Origin: JAVDCA01 sp035293985
Lineage (GTDB): Bacteria; Pseudomonadota; Alphaproteobacteria; Rhizobiales; Xanthobacteraceae
DNA: 64,000 nt
Reading direction: 5' to 3'
Assembly (NCBI GenBank): GCA_035293985.1
Contig: DATGLS010000018.1
Coordinates: 1 to 64,000, forward strand
In this document: positions 24,230 to 31,510 of the stretch, piece by piece
How positions within the stretch are numbered: the stretch's first letter is position 1
Layout: each line of letters begins with the position of its first letter
Notes under the pieces: generated by a model
The model's input: only the letters and a program-made list of their open reading frames with translations
What the model was told of the DNA's origin: nothing
Databases searched by the model: none
Made by a program: the position numbers and the translations under genes

Positions 24230-24333
24230 TCTCGCCCGGGGCGGCGCAAGGCGCCTCACCAGGTGAGGCTTACACGCAGGTCCAGGCAAGGCTGCGGGCA
24301 TCTGCCGCCGCCATGCATGGCTTGCAGCCCCCT

Positions 24334-24349
24334 GGTATAACGTATTATA
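24334..24349. promoter_or_regulatory. Putative GntR operator upstream of the gntR gene
   Basis: GGTATAACGTATTATA contains TATAA and TTATA half-sites around CGTA and shares eleven identical bases with the site at 22818. It lies 30 bases before the gntR start codon, overlapping the likely promoter, as expected for autoregulation. Confidence 0.5.
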
Positions 24350-24378
24350 GAGACGCCATTCCTACTGGATTTGTGTAA

Positions 24379-25080
24379 ATGACTGAACTTAGTAGCCGAA
24401 GCCGCGTCGCCGTCGCCCCCCTCGAGGACACCTCGACCTTCGCGGACCGCGCTTATGCGGCCCTCAAGAACGTCATCCTCTCGCTCGACATCTACGAGCA
24501 GCCGAGCGAGGTGCGGCTCGACGAGCGCCAGCTCGCGAGCGACCTCGGCATCAGCCGCACGCCGGTGCGCGAGGCGATGGCGCAGCTCGAGCGCGAGGGC
24601 TTCGTGCGCTCGGTGCCGCGCCGCGGCATCTACGTGGTGCGCAAGACGCGCGCCGAGGTGATCGAGCTGATCACCGCCTGGGCGGCGCTGGAAAGCATGG
24701 CGGCGCGCCTGATCACCCAGAAGGCGACCGATCAGGAGATCGCCGAGCTGCGCAAGATGTTCACCAAGTTCGAGAACGGCGAGCTGCACGCACGCCTCGA
24801 CGAGTACTCCGAGGTCAACATCGAATTCCATCAGACCATCATCCGCATGAGCCGCAACCGCGTGCTCATCGACCTCGCCGAGAACCTGTTCACCCATATG
24901 CGGATGATCCGTCGCAAGACCATCGGCGAGGAGGATCGCGCCGACCGCTCGATCCGCGATCATATGAACATCATCCACGCGCTCGAGGCGCGCGATACCG
25001 AGCGCGCCGAGGATCTCGTGCGCAACCATGCGCTCGGCCTTGCCGATCACGTCGCCCGGCACGCCGATCACCTGGATTGA
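24379..25080 (+). CDS. GntR/FCD family transcriptional regulator
   Basis: The 233-residue regulator has an N-terminal winged helix (residues ~22-90; VRLDERQLASDLGISRTPVREAMAQ is the classic GntR recognition region) and a C-terminal FCD effector domain with its conserved histidines and acidic residue (NIEFHQTIIR, FTHMRMIRR, DHMNIIHALEARD). It lies 29 bases before oxc on the same strand. Control of oxlT and oxc-frc in response to oxalate, formate or a CoA ester is inferred from gene order and the shared GGTATAACGTA sites. Confidence 0.88.
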   Translation: MTELSSRSRVAVAPLEDTSTFADRAYAALKNVILSLDIYEQPSEVRLDERQLASDLGISRTPVREAMAQLEREGFVRSVPRRGIYVVRKTRAEVIELITAWAALESMAARLITQKATDQEIAELRKMFTKFENGELHARLDEYSEVNIEFHQTIIRMSRNRVLIDLAENLFTHMRMIRRKTIGEEDRADRSIRDHMNIIHALEARDTERAEDLVRNHALGLADHVARHADHLD

Positions 25081-25109
25081 ACCAACAACCCTGGATAGGG
25101 AGGCCGCCC

Positions 25110-26843
25110 ATGGCCGAAGCCGCCGTCAAGACCGCCAAGCCGGAAGCCAGTGAGGAGCGCGAGCTCACCGACGGTTTCCACCTCATCATCGACGCGCTCA
25201 AGCTCAACGGGATCAAGACGATCTACGGAGTGCCGGGCATCCCGATCACCGATTTCGGCCGTATGGCGCAGGCCGCGGGCATCCGCGTCATCTCGTTCCG
25301 CCACGAGCAGAATGCCGGCTATGCGGCCTCGATCGCCGGCTTTCTCACCAAGCAGCCCGGCGTCTGCCTCACCGTGTCGGCACCCGGATTCCTCAATGGC
25401 CTGACGGCGCTCGCGCACGCCACCACCAACTGCTTCCCGATGATCCAGATCTCGGGCTCGTCCGAGCGCGAGATCGTCGACCTGCAGCAAGGCGACTACG
25501 AGGAGATGGACCAGCTCGCGATCGCCAAGCCGCTGTGCAAAGCGGCTTACCGCATCCTGCACGCCGCGGACATCGGCATCGGCGTCGCGCGCGCCATCCG
25601 CGCCGCCGTGTCGGGCCGCCCGGGCGGCGTCTATCTCGACCTGCCGGCGAAGCTGTTCGGCCAGGTGATGGACGCCGAGGCCGGCAAGAAATCGCTGGTC
25701 AAGGTGATCGACGCGGCGCCTGCGCAGATCCCGGCGCCCGATGCGGTCAAGCGCGCGCTCGACGTGCTCAGAAGCGCCAAGCGCCCGCTGATCATCCTCG
25801 GCAAGGGCGCCTCCTACGCCCAGGCGGACGCTGCGATCCGCAGCCTCGTCGAGAAGAGCGGCGCGCCGTTCCTGCCGATGAGCATGGGCAAGGGTCTGCT
25901 TCCGGATACGCATCCGCAGTGCGCCGGCGCAGCGCGCTCGACCGTGCTGGCGCAGGCCGACGTCGTGATGCTGATCGGCGCGCGCCTCAACTGGCTTTTG
26001 TCGCACGGCAAGGGCAAGGCCTGGGGCACCGAGCCGAAAAAGTTCATTCAGATCGACATCGAACCGAAGGAGATGGACTCGAACGTCGAGATCGCCGCTC
26101 CGCTCGTCGGCGACATCGGCTCCTGCGTCTCCGCGTTGCTGGCCGGCATGGGCTCCTGGCAGTCGCCGCCTGCGGACTGGATCAAGACCGTCACGTCGAA
26201 GCGCGACGACAACATCGCCAAGATGGCGCCGCGGCTGATGAACAACAACTCGCCGATGGACTATCACGGGGCGCTCGGCGTGCTGCGCACCATCGTCAAG
26301 GAGCGGCCGGACGCGATCCTCGTCAACGAGGGCGCCAATACGCTCGACCTCGCCCGCGGCATCATCGACGTCTACCAGCCGCGCAAGCGCATCGACGTCG
26401 GCACCTGGGGCGTCATGGGCATCGGCATGGGCTACGCGATCGGCGCCGCGATCGAGACCGGAAAGCCGGTGCTGGCGATCGAAGGCGACAGCGCCTTCGG
26501 CTTCTCCGGCATGGAGATCGAGACCATCTGCCGGTACGGGCTGCCGGTGTGCGTCGTCATCTTCAACAATGACGGCATTTATCGCGGCACCGACGTCAAC
26601 AAGGCGGGCCCCGATCCGGCGACGACCGTGTTCGTCAAGGGCGCCCGCTACGACAAGATGATCGAGGCGTTCGGCGGCGTCGGCGTCAATGCGACGTCGC
26701 CCGACGAGCTGCGCCGCGCCGTCGATGCCGCCATGGATTCGGGCAAGCCGACGCTGATCAACGCGGTGCTCGACCCTGCCGCCGGCAGCGAGAGCGGCCG
26801 CATCGGCAACCTCAACCCGCAGAGCGCGCTGAAGAAGAAGTAA
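25110..26843 (+). CDS. oxc: Oxalyl-CoA decarboxylase
   Basis: The 577-residue thiamin-diphosphate enzyme converts oxalyl-CoA to formyl-CoA and CO2. It starts at ATG 25110 with AGGGAGG upstream. The conserved glutamate that activates ThDP is E65 in FRHEQNAGYAAS. The Mg/ThDP motif is G459-D-S ... N486-N487 (GDSAFGFSGMEIETICRYGL to FNND). LILGKGASYAQ and the ADP-binding middle domain fit Oxc rather than other ThDP decarboxylases. It is soluble and cytoplasmic. It lies between gntR and frc with short spacers, forming the catalytic core of oxalate catabolism here. Confidence 0.96.
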   Translation: MAEAAVKTAKPEASEERELTDGFHLIIDALKLNGIKTIYGVPGIPITDFGRMAQAAGIRVISFRHEQNAGYAASIAGFLTKQPGVCLTVSAPGFLNGLTALAHATTNCFPMIQISGSSEREIVDLQQGDYEEMDQLAIAKPLCKAAYRILHAADIGIGVARAIRAAVSGRPGGVYLDLPAKLFGQVMDAEAGKKSLVKVIDAAPAQIPAPDAVKRALDVLRSAKRPLIILGKGASYAQADAAIRSLVEKSGAPFLPMSMGKGLLPDTHPQCAGAARSTVLAQADVVMLIGARLNWLLSHGKGKAWGTEPKKFIQIDIEPKEMDSNVEIAAPLVGDIGSCVSALLAGMGSWQSPPADWIKTVTSKRDDNIAKMAPRLMNNNSPMDYHGALGVLRTIVKERPDAILVNEGANTLDLARGIIDVYQPRKRIDVGTWGVMGIGMGYAIGAAIETGKPVLAIEGDSAFGFSGMEIETICRYGLPVCVVIFNNDGIYRGTDVNKAGPDPATTVFVKGARYDKMIEAFGGVGVNATSPDELRRAVDAAMDSGKPTLINAVLDPAAGSESGRIGNLNPQSALKKK

Positions 26844-26880
26844 GCGGCGCGAACAAAATCGAGACGCAGAGGAAACGACA

Positions 26881-28344
26881 ATGGCAACGCGCAAGAAGAG
26901 CAAAGCCAAGGCCAGGCCGACGGCGAAGAAATCCGCCAGGAAAGCCAGCAAAACGGTGGTCAAGCTCAAGGCGAGGAAGCCCGCCGCCAAGCGCGCGGCG
27001 GTGAAGAACGGCAATGGCAGCGGCAACGGCTTGCCGAAGCCGTCGACCAAGCCGTACGGCCAGGCCGGCAAGGCGCTCGAAGGCGTGCGCATCCTCGACT
27101 TCACCCACGTGCAGTCGGGTCCGACCTGCACGCAGTTGCTCGGCTACATGGGCGCCGACGTGATCAAGGTCGAGCGCCCGGGCGTCGGCGACATTACGCG
27201 CACCCAGCTGCGCGACGTGAAGGGGCAGGACAGCCTCTATTTCACGATGCTCAACGGGAACAAACGTTCGATCACCATCGACTCCAAGCATCCCAAGGGC
27301 AAGGAGATCCTCGAGCGGTTGATCAAGTATTGCGACGTGCTGGTGGAGAACTTCGCCCCCGGCGCGCTCGATCGCATGGGACTCACCTGGGACTACATCC
27401 ACAAGACCAACCCGCGCATGATCGTCGCCTCGGTCAAGGGTTTTGGCCCGGGGCCCTACGAGGATTGCAAGGTTTACGAGAACATCGCCCAGTGCGCCGG
27501 CGGCGCCGCCTCGACCACCGGCTTCCGCGACGGCCCGCCGCTCGTCACCGGCGCGCAGATCGGCGACAGCGGCACCGGCCTCCATCTCGCATTCGGCATC
27601 ATGTGCGCGCTCTATCAACGCCACCGCACCGGCCGGGGTCAGAAGGTGCTCGCCGCCATGCAGGATGGCGTGCTCAACCTCGCCCGTGTGAAGCTGCGCG
27701 ACCAGCAGCGCCTCGCGCACGGTCCGCTCACCGAATACAGCCAGTATGGCGAGGGCATCCCGTTCGGTGTCGCGACGCCGCGTGCCGGCAACGACTCGGG
27801 CGGCGGCCAGCCGGGCTGGATCCTCAAGTGCAAGGGCTGGGAGAACGATCCCGACGCCTACATCTATTTCATCACCCAGGCGCCGGTGTGGGAGGCGATC
27901 TGCGACTTGATCGGCAAGCCCGAGTGGAAAACCGATCCGGACTACGCCAAGCCGCCGGCGCGGCTGCCGCGCCTCAAGCACATCTTCTCGACCATCGAGC
28001 AATGGACCATGACCAAGACCAAGTTCGAGGTCATGGAGATCTGCAACCAGCACGACATTCCGGTCGGCCCGATCCTGTCGATGAAGGAAATCGCCGAGGA
28101 GCAGTCGCTGCGCAACACCGGCACCGTGGTCGAGGTCGATCATCCGGGCCGCGGCAAGTATCTGACGGTCGGCAATCCGGTGAAGCTGTCCGACTCGATC
28201 ACCGAGGTGAAGCGGTCGCCGCTGCTCGGCGAGCACACTGACGAGATCCTCAAGATCGTCGGCTATTCGGCCGACGAGATCGCGGCCATCAAGACGTCGG
28301 GCGCGACCACCGCGCCGGAGAAGCCGGCCGCCGCCGCGGCCTGA
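26881..28344 (+). CDS. frc: Formyl-CoA:oxalate CoA-transferase with basic N-terminal extension
   Basis: The 487-residue family III CoA-transferase moves CoA from formyl-CoA to oxalate. The catalytic aspartate is D229 in TGAQIGDSGTGLH, equivalent to D169 of the Oxalobacter enzyme. The glycine loop GNDSGGGQPGW and entry motif VRILDFTHVQSGPTCTQLLG are intact. The ~60-residue offset matches an extra N-terminal tail (residues ~1-62) rich in Lys, Ala and Arg (KKSKAKARPTAKKSARKASK), like histone H1/AlgP tails. ATG 26881 has a GAGGAAA ribosome site and no other ATG lies before the domain, so the tail is probably translated. It follows oxc by 37 bases. Confidence 0.94.
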   Translation: MATRKKSKAKARPTAKKSARKASKTVVKLKARKPAAKRAAVKNGNGSGNGLPKPSTKPYGQAGKALEGVRILDFTHVQSGPTCTQLLGYMGADVIKVERPGVGDITRTQLRDVKGQDSLYFTMLNGNKRSITIDSKHPKGKEILERLIKYCDVLVENFAPGALDRMGLTWDYIHKTNPRMIVASVKGFGPGPYEDCKVYENIAQCAGGAASTTGFRDGPPLVTGAQIGDSGTGLHLAFGIMCALYQRHRTGRGQKVLAAMQDGVLNLARVKLRDQQRLAHGPLTEYSQYGEGIPFGVATPRAGNDSGGGQPGWILKCKGWENDPDAYIYFITQAPVWEAICDLIGKPEWKTDPDYAKPPARLPRLKHIFSTIEQWTMTKTKFEVMEICNQHDIPVGPILSMKEIAEEQSLRNTGTVVEVDHPGRGKYLTVGNPVKLSDSITEVKRSPLLGEHTDEILKIVGYSADEIAAIKTSGATTAPEKPAAAAA

Positions 28345-28357
28345 GCGACAGATGCTG

Positions 28358-28442
28358 CGTCATCGCCCGCGAAAGCGGGCGATCCAGTAACCACCACCCG
28401 CACTGGTGTTTACTGGATGCCCCGTTTGCACGGGGCATGACG
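28358..28442. repeat. Palindromic intergenic repeat (REP-like)
   Basis: An 85-base element is bounded by CGTCAT and ATGACG. It has nested inverted repeats: CGCCCGC/GCGGGCG hairpin (28364-28381), ATCCAGTAA/TTACTGGAT (28382-28390 and 28410-28418) and GCCCCGT/ACGGGGC hairpin (28419-28436). It lies between frc and the formyltransferase-like gene. Such elements are common in Bradyrhizobium-like genomes and may fold in mRNA. Confidence 0.75.
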
Positions 28443-28464
28443 GCGGAAGATTGGGAGAAGTCAT

Positions 28465-29394
28465 ATGCGTATCGTCGTCCACGGCCAGCAGGCGTTCGGC
28501 AAGGCGGTGCTCGAGGCGCTGCTCAAGCGCGGTGACGACGTGGTCGCCGTCTATGTGGCGCCCGAGAAGCCGGGGCAGAAGGCCGACCCATTGAAGGAGG
28601 CGGCGCTCGCCGCCAAGCTCCCGGTCTATCAGCCGGCGTCCTATCGCAAGCCCGAGGTGTGGGAGGAGTTCAAGGCGCTCAAACCCGACCTGCAGGTGAT
28701 GGCCTTCGTCACCCTGTTCGTGCCGGAGGAATTCCTCAACATCCCGACCCACGGCTCGATCCAGTATCACCCCTCGCTGCTGCCCGCCTACCGCGGCGCC
28801 AGCGCGATCAACTGGCCGATCATCCTCGGCGAGAAGGAGACGGGTCTCTCGATCTTCTGGCCCGACAACGGGCTCGATACCGGCGACGTGCTCATCCAGA
28901 AGAAGACGCCGATCTCGTCGACCGACACCCTCGGCAGCGTGTATTTCGACCGCCTCTTTCCGATGGGCGTCGACGCCATGCTCGAGGCGGTCGATCTCGT
29001 CAAAGCCGGCAAGGCGCCGCGCATCAAGCAGGACGAATCGAAGGCGACCTATGAGGGCCGCTGCGGCCCCGAGAACGCGCGCATCGACTGGGCGAAATCC
29101 TGGCGGCAGATCGATCCGCTGATCCGCGGCTGCAACCCGGCGCCCGGTGCCTGGTCGACCCTCGACGGCAAGACGCTGAAGATCTTCGATGCCAAGCCGC
29201 TGCCCGCCAAGGATCCGAAAGGGATCGCCGGCAAGATGGGCGAGATCGTCGTGGTGGAAACGGACGGCTTCACCGTGGTGTGCGCCGACGGGCGCATGAA
29301 GGTGACGCGTGTGCAACCGGCCGACGGCAAGAAGGTCGATGCCGGCGAATGGGCCGGCAGCGTCAAGCTCGCGACCGGCGCCCGCTTCACCTGA
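28465..29394 (+). CDS. Stand-alone formyltransferase / 10-formyl-THF hydrolase-like protein
   Basis: The 309-residue protein has a formyltransferase N-domain and an FMT-C-like domain. It most resembles the N-terminal hydrolase domain of 10-formyltetrahydrofolate dehydrogenase (ALDH1L1), which is also ~310 residues: SIQYHPSLLPAYRGASAINW, SIFWPDNGLDTGDVL, ATYEGRCGPENARIDW. Catalytic H102 and D138 are 36 residues apart, as in that enzyme. The asparagine of true Met-tRNA formyltransferases (N-x-H) is Q here. Context (oxc-frc upstream, fhs 104 bases downstream) suggests it moves or releases the C1 unit between formyl-CoA/formate and tetrahydrofolate. The exact reaction is unknown. Confidence 0.8.
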   Translation: MRIVVHGQQAFGKAVLEALLKRGDDVVAVYVAPEKPGQKADPLKEAALAAKLPVYQPASYRKPEVWEEFKALKPDLQVMAFVTLFVPEEFLNIPTHGSIQYHPSLLPAYRGASAINWPIILGEKETGLSIFWPDNGLDTGDVLIQKKTPISSTDTLGSVYFDRLFPMGVDAMLEAVDLVKAGKAPRIKQDESKATYEGRCGPENARIDWAKSWRQIDPLIRGCNPAPGAWSTLDGKTLKIFDAKPLPAKDPKGIAGKMGEIVVVETDGFTVVCADGRMKVTRVQPADGKKVDAGEWAGSVKLATGARFT

Positions 29395-29408
29395 GTCTTC
29401 ATCCAATT

Positions 29409-29452
29409 CACCTGCAAGCCACCTGCAAGCCAGCTGCAAGTCACCTGCCGGA
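29409..29452 (+). repeat. Four 11-bp tandem repeats upstream of fhs
   Basis: The unit CACCTGCAAGC occurs twice exactly (29409-29419, 29420-29430), then once with two changes (29431-29441) and once in degenerate form (29442-29452). The array fills the spacer between the formyltransferase-like gene and fhs, 46 bases before the fhs start. Confidence 0.7.
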
Positions 29453-29497
29453 ATTCACCGCCGATTTCCTCCCGCTCGCTTTCAACGGAAACCTCCC

Positions 29498-31195
29498 ATG
29501 CCCGCGTCGCAGCACCAGAATCCGAAATCCGACATTGAAATTTCGCAGTCCGCCAAGAAGCGGCCGATCCTCGACATCGCCAAGGAGAAGCTCGGCATCC
29601 CGGCCGAGAACCTCGATCCTTACGGCCACTACAAGGCCAAGGTGTCGATGGACTACGTGAAGTCGCTGCAGGGCAAGAAGAACGGCAAGCTGATTCTGGT
29701 GACGGCGATCTCGCCGACCCCGGCCGGCGAGGGCAAGACCACCACCACGGTCGGCCTCACGGACGCGCTCAATTACATCGGCAAGAAGGCGATGCTGTGC
29801 CTGCGCGAGCCGAGCCTCGGCCCGTCCTTCGGCATGAAGGGCGGCGCGGCGGGCGGCGGCTATGCCCAGGTCGTGCCGATGGAGGACATCAATCTGCACT
29901 TCACCGGCGACTTCCACGCCATCACGTCGGCCAACAACCTGCTCGCCGCGCTGATCGACAACCACATTTATTGGGGCAATTCGCTCAACATCGACCAGCG
30001 CCGCGTCACCTGGCGACGCGTCATGGACATGAACGATCGCGCGCTGCGCCAGATCGTCTCCTCGCTCGGCGGCGTCGCCAACGGCTTCCCGCGCGAGGAC
30101 GGCTTCGACATCACGGTCGCGTCCGAGGTGATGGCGATCTTCTGCCTCGCCAAGGACCTCGAGGACCTCAAGACGCGGCTCGGCAACATCGTCGTCGCGT
30201 ATACGCGCGACCGCAAGCCGGTGCGCGCGCGCGACATCAAGGCGCACGGCGCCATGACGGCCCTGCTCAAGGACGCGCTCGCGCCCAACCTCGTGCAGAC
30301 GCTCGAGGGCACGCCCGCCTTCGTCCACGGCGGCCCGTTCGCCAATATCGCGCACGGCTGCAACTCGGTGATGGCGACCACGACGGCGCTCAAGCTCGCC
30401 GACTACGTCGTCACCGAGGCCGGCTTCGGCGCCGACCTCGGCGCCGAGAAGTTCATCGACATCAAGTGCCGCAAGACAGGCCTCGCGCCCGATTGCGTGG
30501 TGATCGTCGCCACCATCCGCGCGCTCAAGATGCACGGCGGCGTCAAGAAGGAGGATCTCAAGACCGAGAACCTCAAGGCGCTCGAGGCCGGCATGGCCAA
30601 CCTGCAGCGCCACGTCGAGAACGTGCAGAAGTTCGGCCTGCCGGCGGTGGTCTCGATCAACCGCTTCTCGGCCGACACCGACGCCGAGATCGCCCTCGTC
30701 AAGGAGAAGTGCAAGGCGCTCGGCGTCGAGGCGCTGATGGCCGACCATTGGGCGATGGGCGGCGAGGGCGCCGCCGACGTCGCGCGCGCGGTCGTCAAGA
30801 CGATCGACGCCGGCAAGGCCAAGCTCAAATTCCTCTATCCCGACGAGATGCCGCTGCTCGAGAAGGTGCGCACCATCGCCAAGGAGCTCTACCGCGCCAA
30901 GGACATCTCGGTCGACAAGTCGGTGCGCGACCAGCTCGCCAATTTCGAGGCCATGGGCTACGGCAAGGCGCCGGTGTGCATCGCCAAGACGCAGTACAGC
31001 TTCTCCACCAACCCGGACCTCAAGGGCGCGCCGACCGACTTCACCATTCCGATCCGCGAGGTGCGGCTCTCCGCCGGCGCCGAGTTCGTCGTGGTGATCT
31101 GCGGCGAGATCCTCACCATGCCGGGCCTGCCCCGGGTGCCGTCCGCCGATGCGATCGACGTCGGCAACGACGGCAAGATCGTCGGGTTGTTCTGA
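29498..31195 (+). CDS. fhs: Formate-tetrahydrofolate ligase
   Basis: The 565-residue cytoplasmic enzyme makes 10-formyl-THF from formate, THF and ATP. The P-loop ISPTPAGEGKTTTTVGL, REPSLGPSFGMKGGAAGGG and FTGDFHAITSANNLLAA are family hallmarks, as is the C-terminal EILTMPGLPRVPSA. ATG 29498 is chosen because it follows GGAAA and the conserved N-terminus begins shortly after. Length is normal (~557 in relatives). In this locus it channels formate from oxalate into C1 metabolism, in parallel to the formate dehydrogenase at 34297-39323. Confidence 0.97.
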   Translation: MPASQHQNPKSDIEISQSAKKRPILDIAKEKLGIPAENLDPYGHYKAKVSMDYVKSLQGKKNGKLILVTAISPTPAGEGKTTTTVGLTDALNYIGKKAMLCLREPSLGPSFGMKGGAAGGGYAQVVPMEDINLHFTGDFHAITSANNLLAALIDNHIYWGNSLNIDQRRVTWRRVMDMNDRALRQIVSSLGGVANGFPREDGFDITVASEVMAIFCLAKDLEDLKTRLGNIVVAYTRDRKPVRARDIKAHGAMTALLKDALAPNLVQTLEGTPAFVHGGPFANIAHGCNSVMATTTALKLADYVVTEAGFGADLGAEKFIDIKCRKTGLAPDCVVIVATIRALKMHGGVKKEDLKTENLKALEAGMANLQRHVENVQKFGLPAVVSINRFSADTDAEIALVKEKCKALGVEALMADHWAMGGEGAADVARAVVKTIDAGKAKLKFLYPDEMPLLEKVRTIAKELYRAKDISVDKSVRDQLANFEAMGYGKAPVCIAKTQYSFSTNPDLKGAPTDFTIPIREVRLSAGAEFVVVICGEILTMPGLPRVPSADAIDVGNDGKIVGLF

Positions 31196-31202
31196 TCAGG
31201 GG

Positions 31203-31290
31203 GTCATTGCCGGGCGCGCGCAGCGCGCCGAAGCCATCTCGAACGCAGGCTCATGCGCCTATGGATCGAGATCGCTTCGCTCGCAATGAC
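31203..31290. repeat. Intergenic repeat with GTCATTGC/GCAATGAC ends
   Basis: GTCATTGC (31203-31210) and GCAATGAC (31283-31290) bound an 88-base element with internal hairpins (GCGCGCAGCGCGC; ATCTCGA/TCGAGAT). The same terminal sequences occur at 61289-61386, so both belong to one dispersed repeat family. Confidence 0.7.
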
Positions 31291-31304
31291 GAATGACGCT
31301 ATTC

Positions 31305-31345
31305 CGAAAAACAACGCCGCCTCCTTCGTGTCCACGAAGGAGGCG
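31305..31345 (-). terminator. Rho-independent terminator of the minus-strand transporter operon
   Basis: On the minus strand, GCCTCCTTCGT (31344-31334) pairs with ACGAAGGAGGC (31329-31319) and is followed by GGCGTTGTTTTT. It lies 18 bases after the stop of the 44-residue gene at 31363. Confidence 0.8.
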
Positions 31346-31362
31346 CCGCTCGTTTGCCGCTT

Positions 31363-31497
31363 CTACTGGAAGAGCTTCATCGCGTTGTAAAGCGTGAAGC
31401 CGACGCCGACCAGCAGCGGGATGCCGACGAAGGCCCATGCAAGCACGAGCTTGACGACGGTCTCGGCGGGGAGGCCTTGCTGATTTGCTGCGTTCAT
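31363..31497 (-). CDS. MFS transporter small-subunit-like membrane peptide
   Basis: A 44-residue frame runs from ATG 31497 to TAG 31363, beginning 13 bases after the stop of the OFA transporter gene. The peptide starts MNAANQQGLPAETVVK and has one transmembrane helix (LVLAWAFVGIPLLVGVGFTLYNAM). Very short one-helix proteins directly behind oxalate/formate-type MFS genes are known as transporter small subunits. Good spacing, a GGGAGG-type ribosome site and the terminator just behind support expression. Its role (stability, regulation or transport) is unknown. Confidence 0.75.
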   Translation of the reverse strand: MNAANQQGLPAETVVKLVLAWAFVGIPLLVGVGFTLYNAMKLFQ

Positions 31498-31510
31498 GTG
31501 ACGTCCTCCC

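Noticed and set aside
25068..27131. A long minus-strand open frame opposite oxc
   Set aside because: It is a shadow of the oxalyl-CoA decarboxylase gene: low-complexity, with no motif and no ribosome site.
28465..29394. Methionyl-tRNA formyltransferase (fmt)
   Set aside because: The N-x-H catalytic motif of Fmt is changed (Q-Y-H), similarity is higher to the ALDH1L1 hydrolase domain, and no def gene is adjacent as is usual for fmt.
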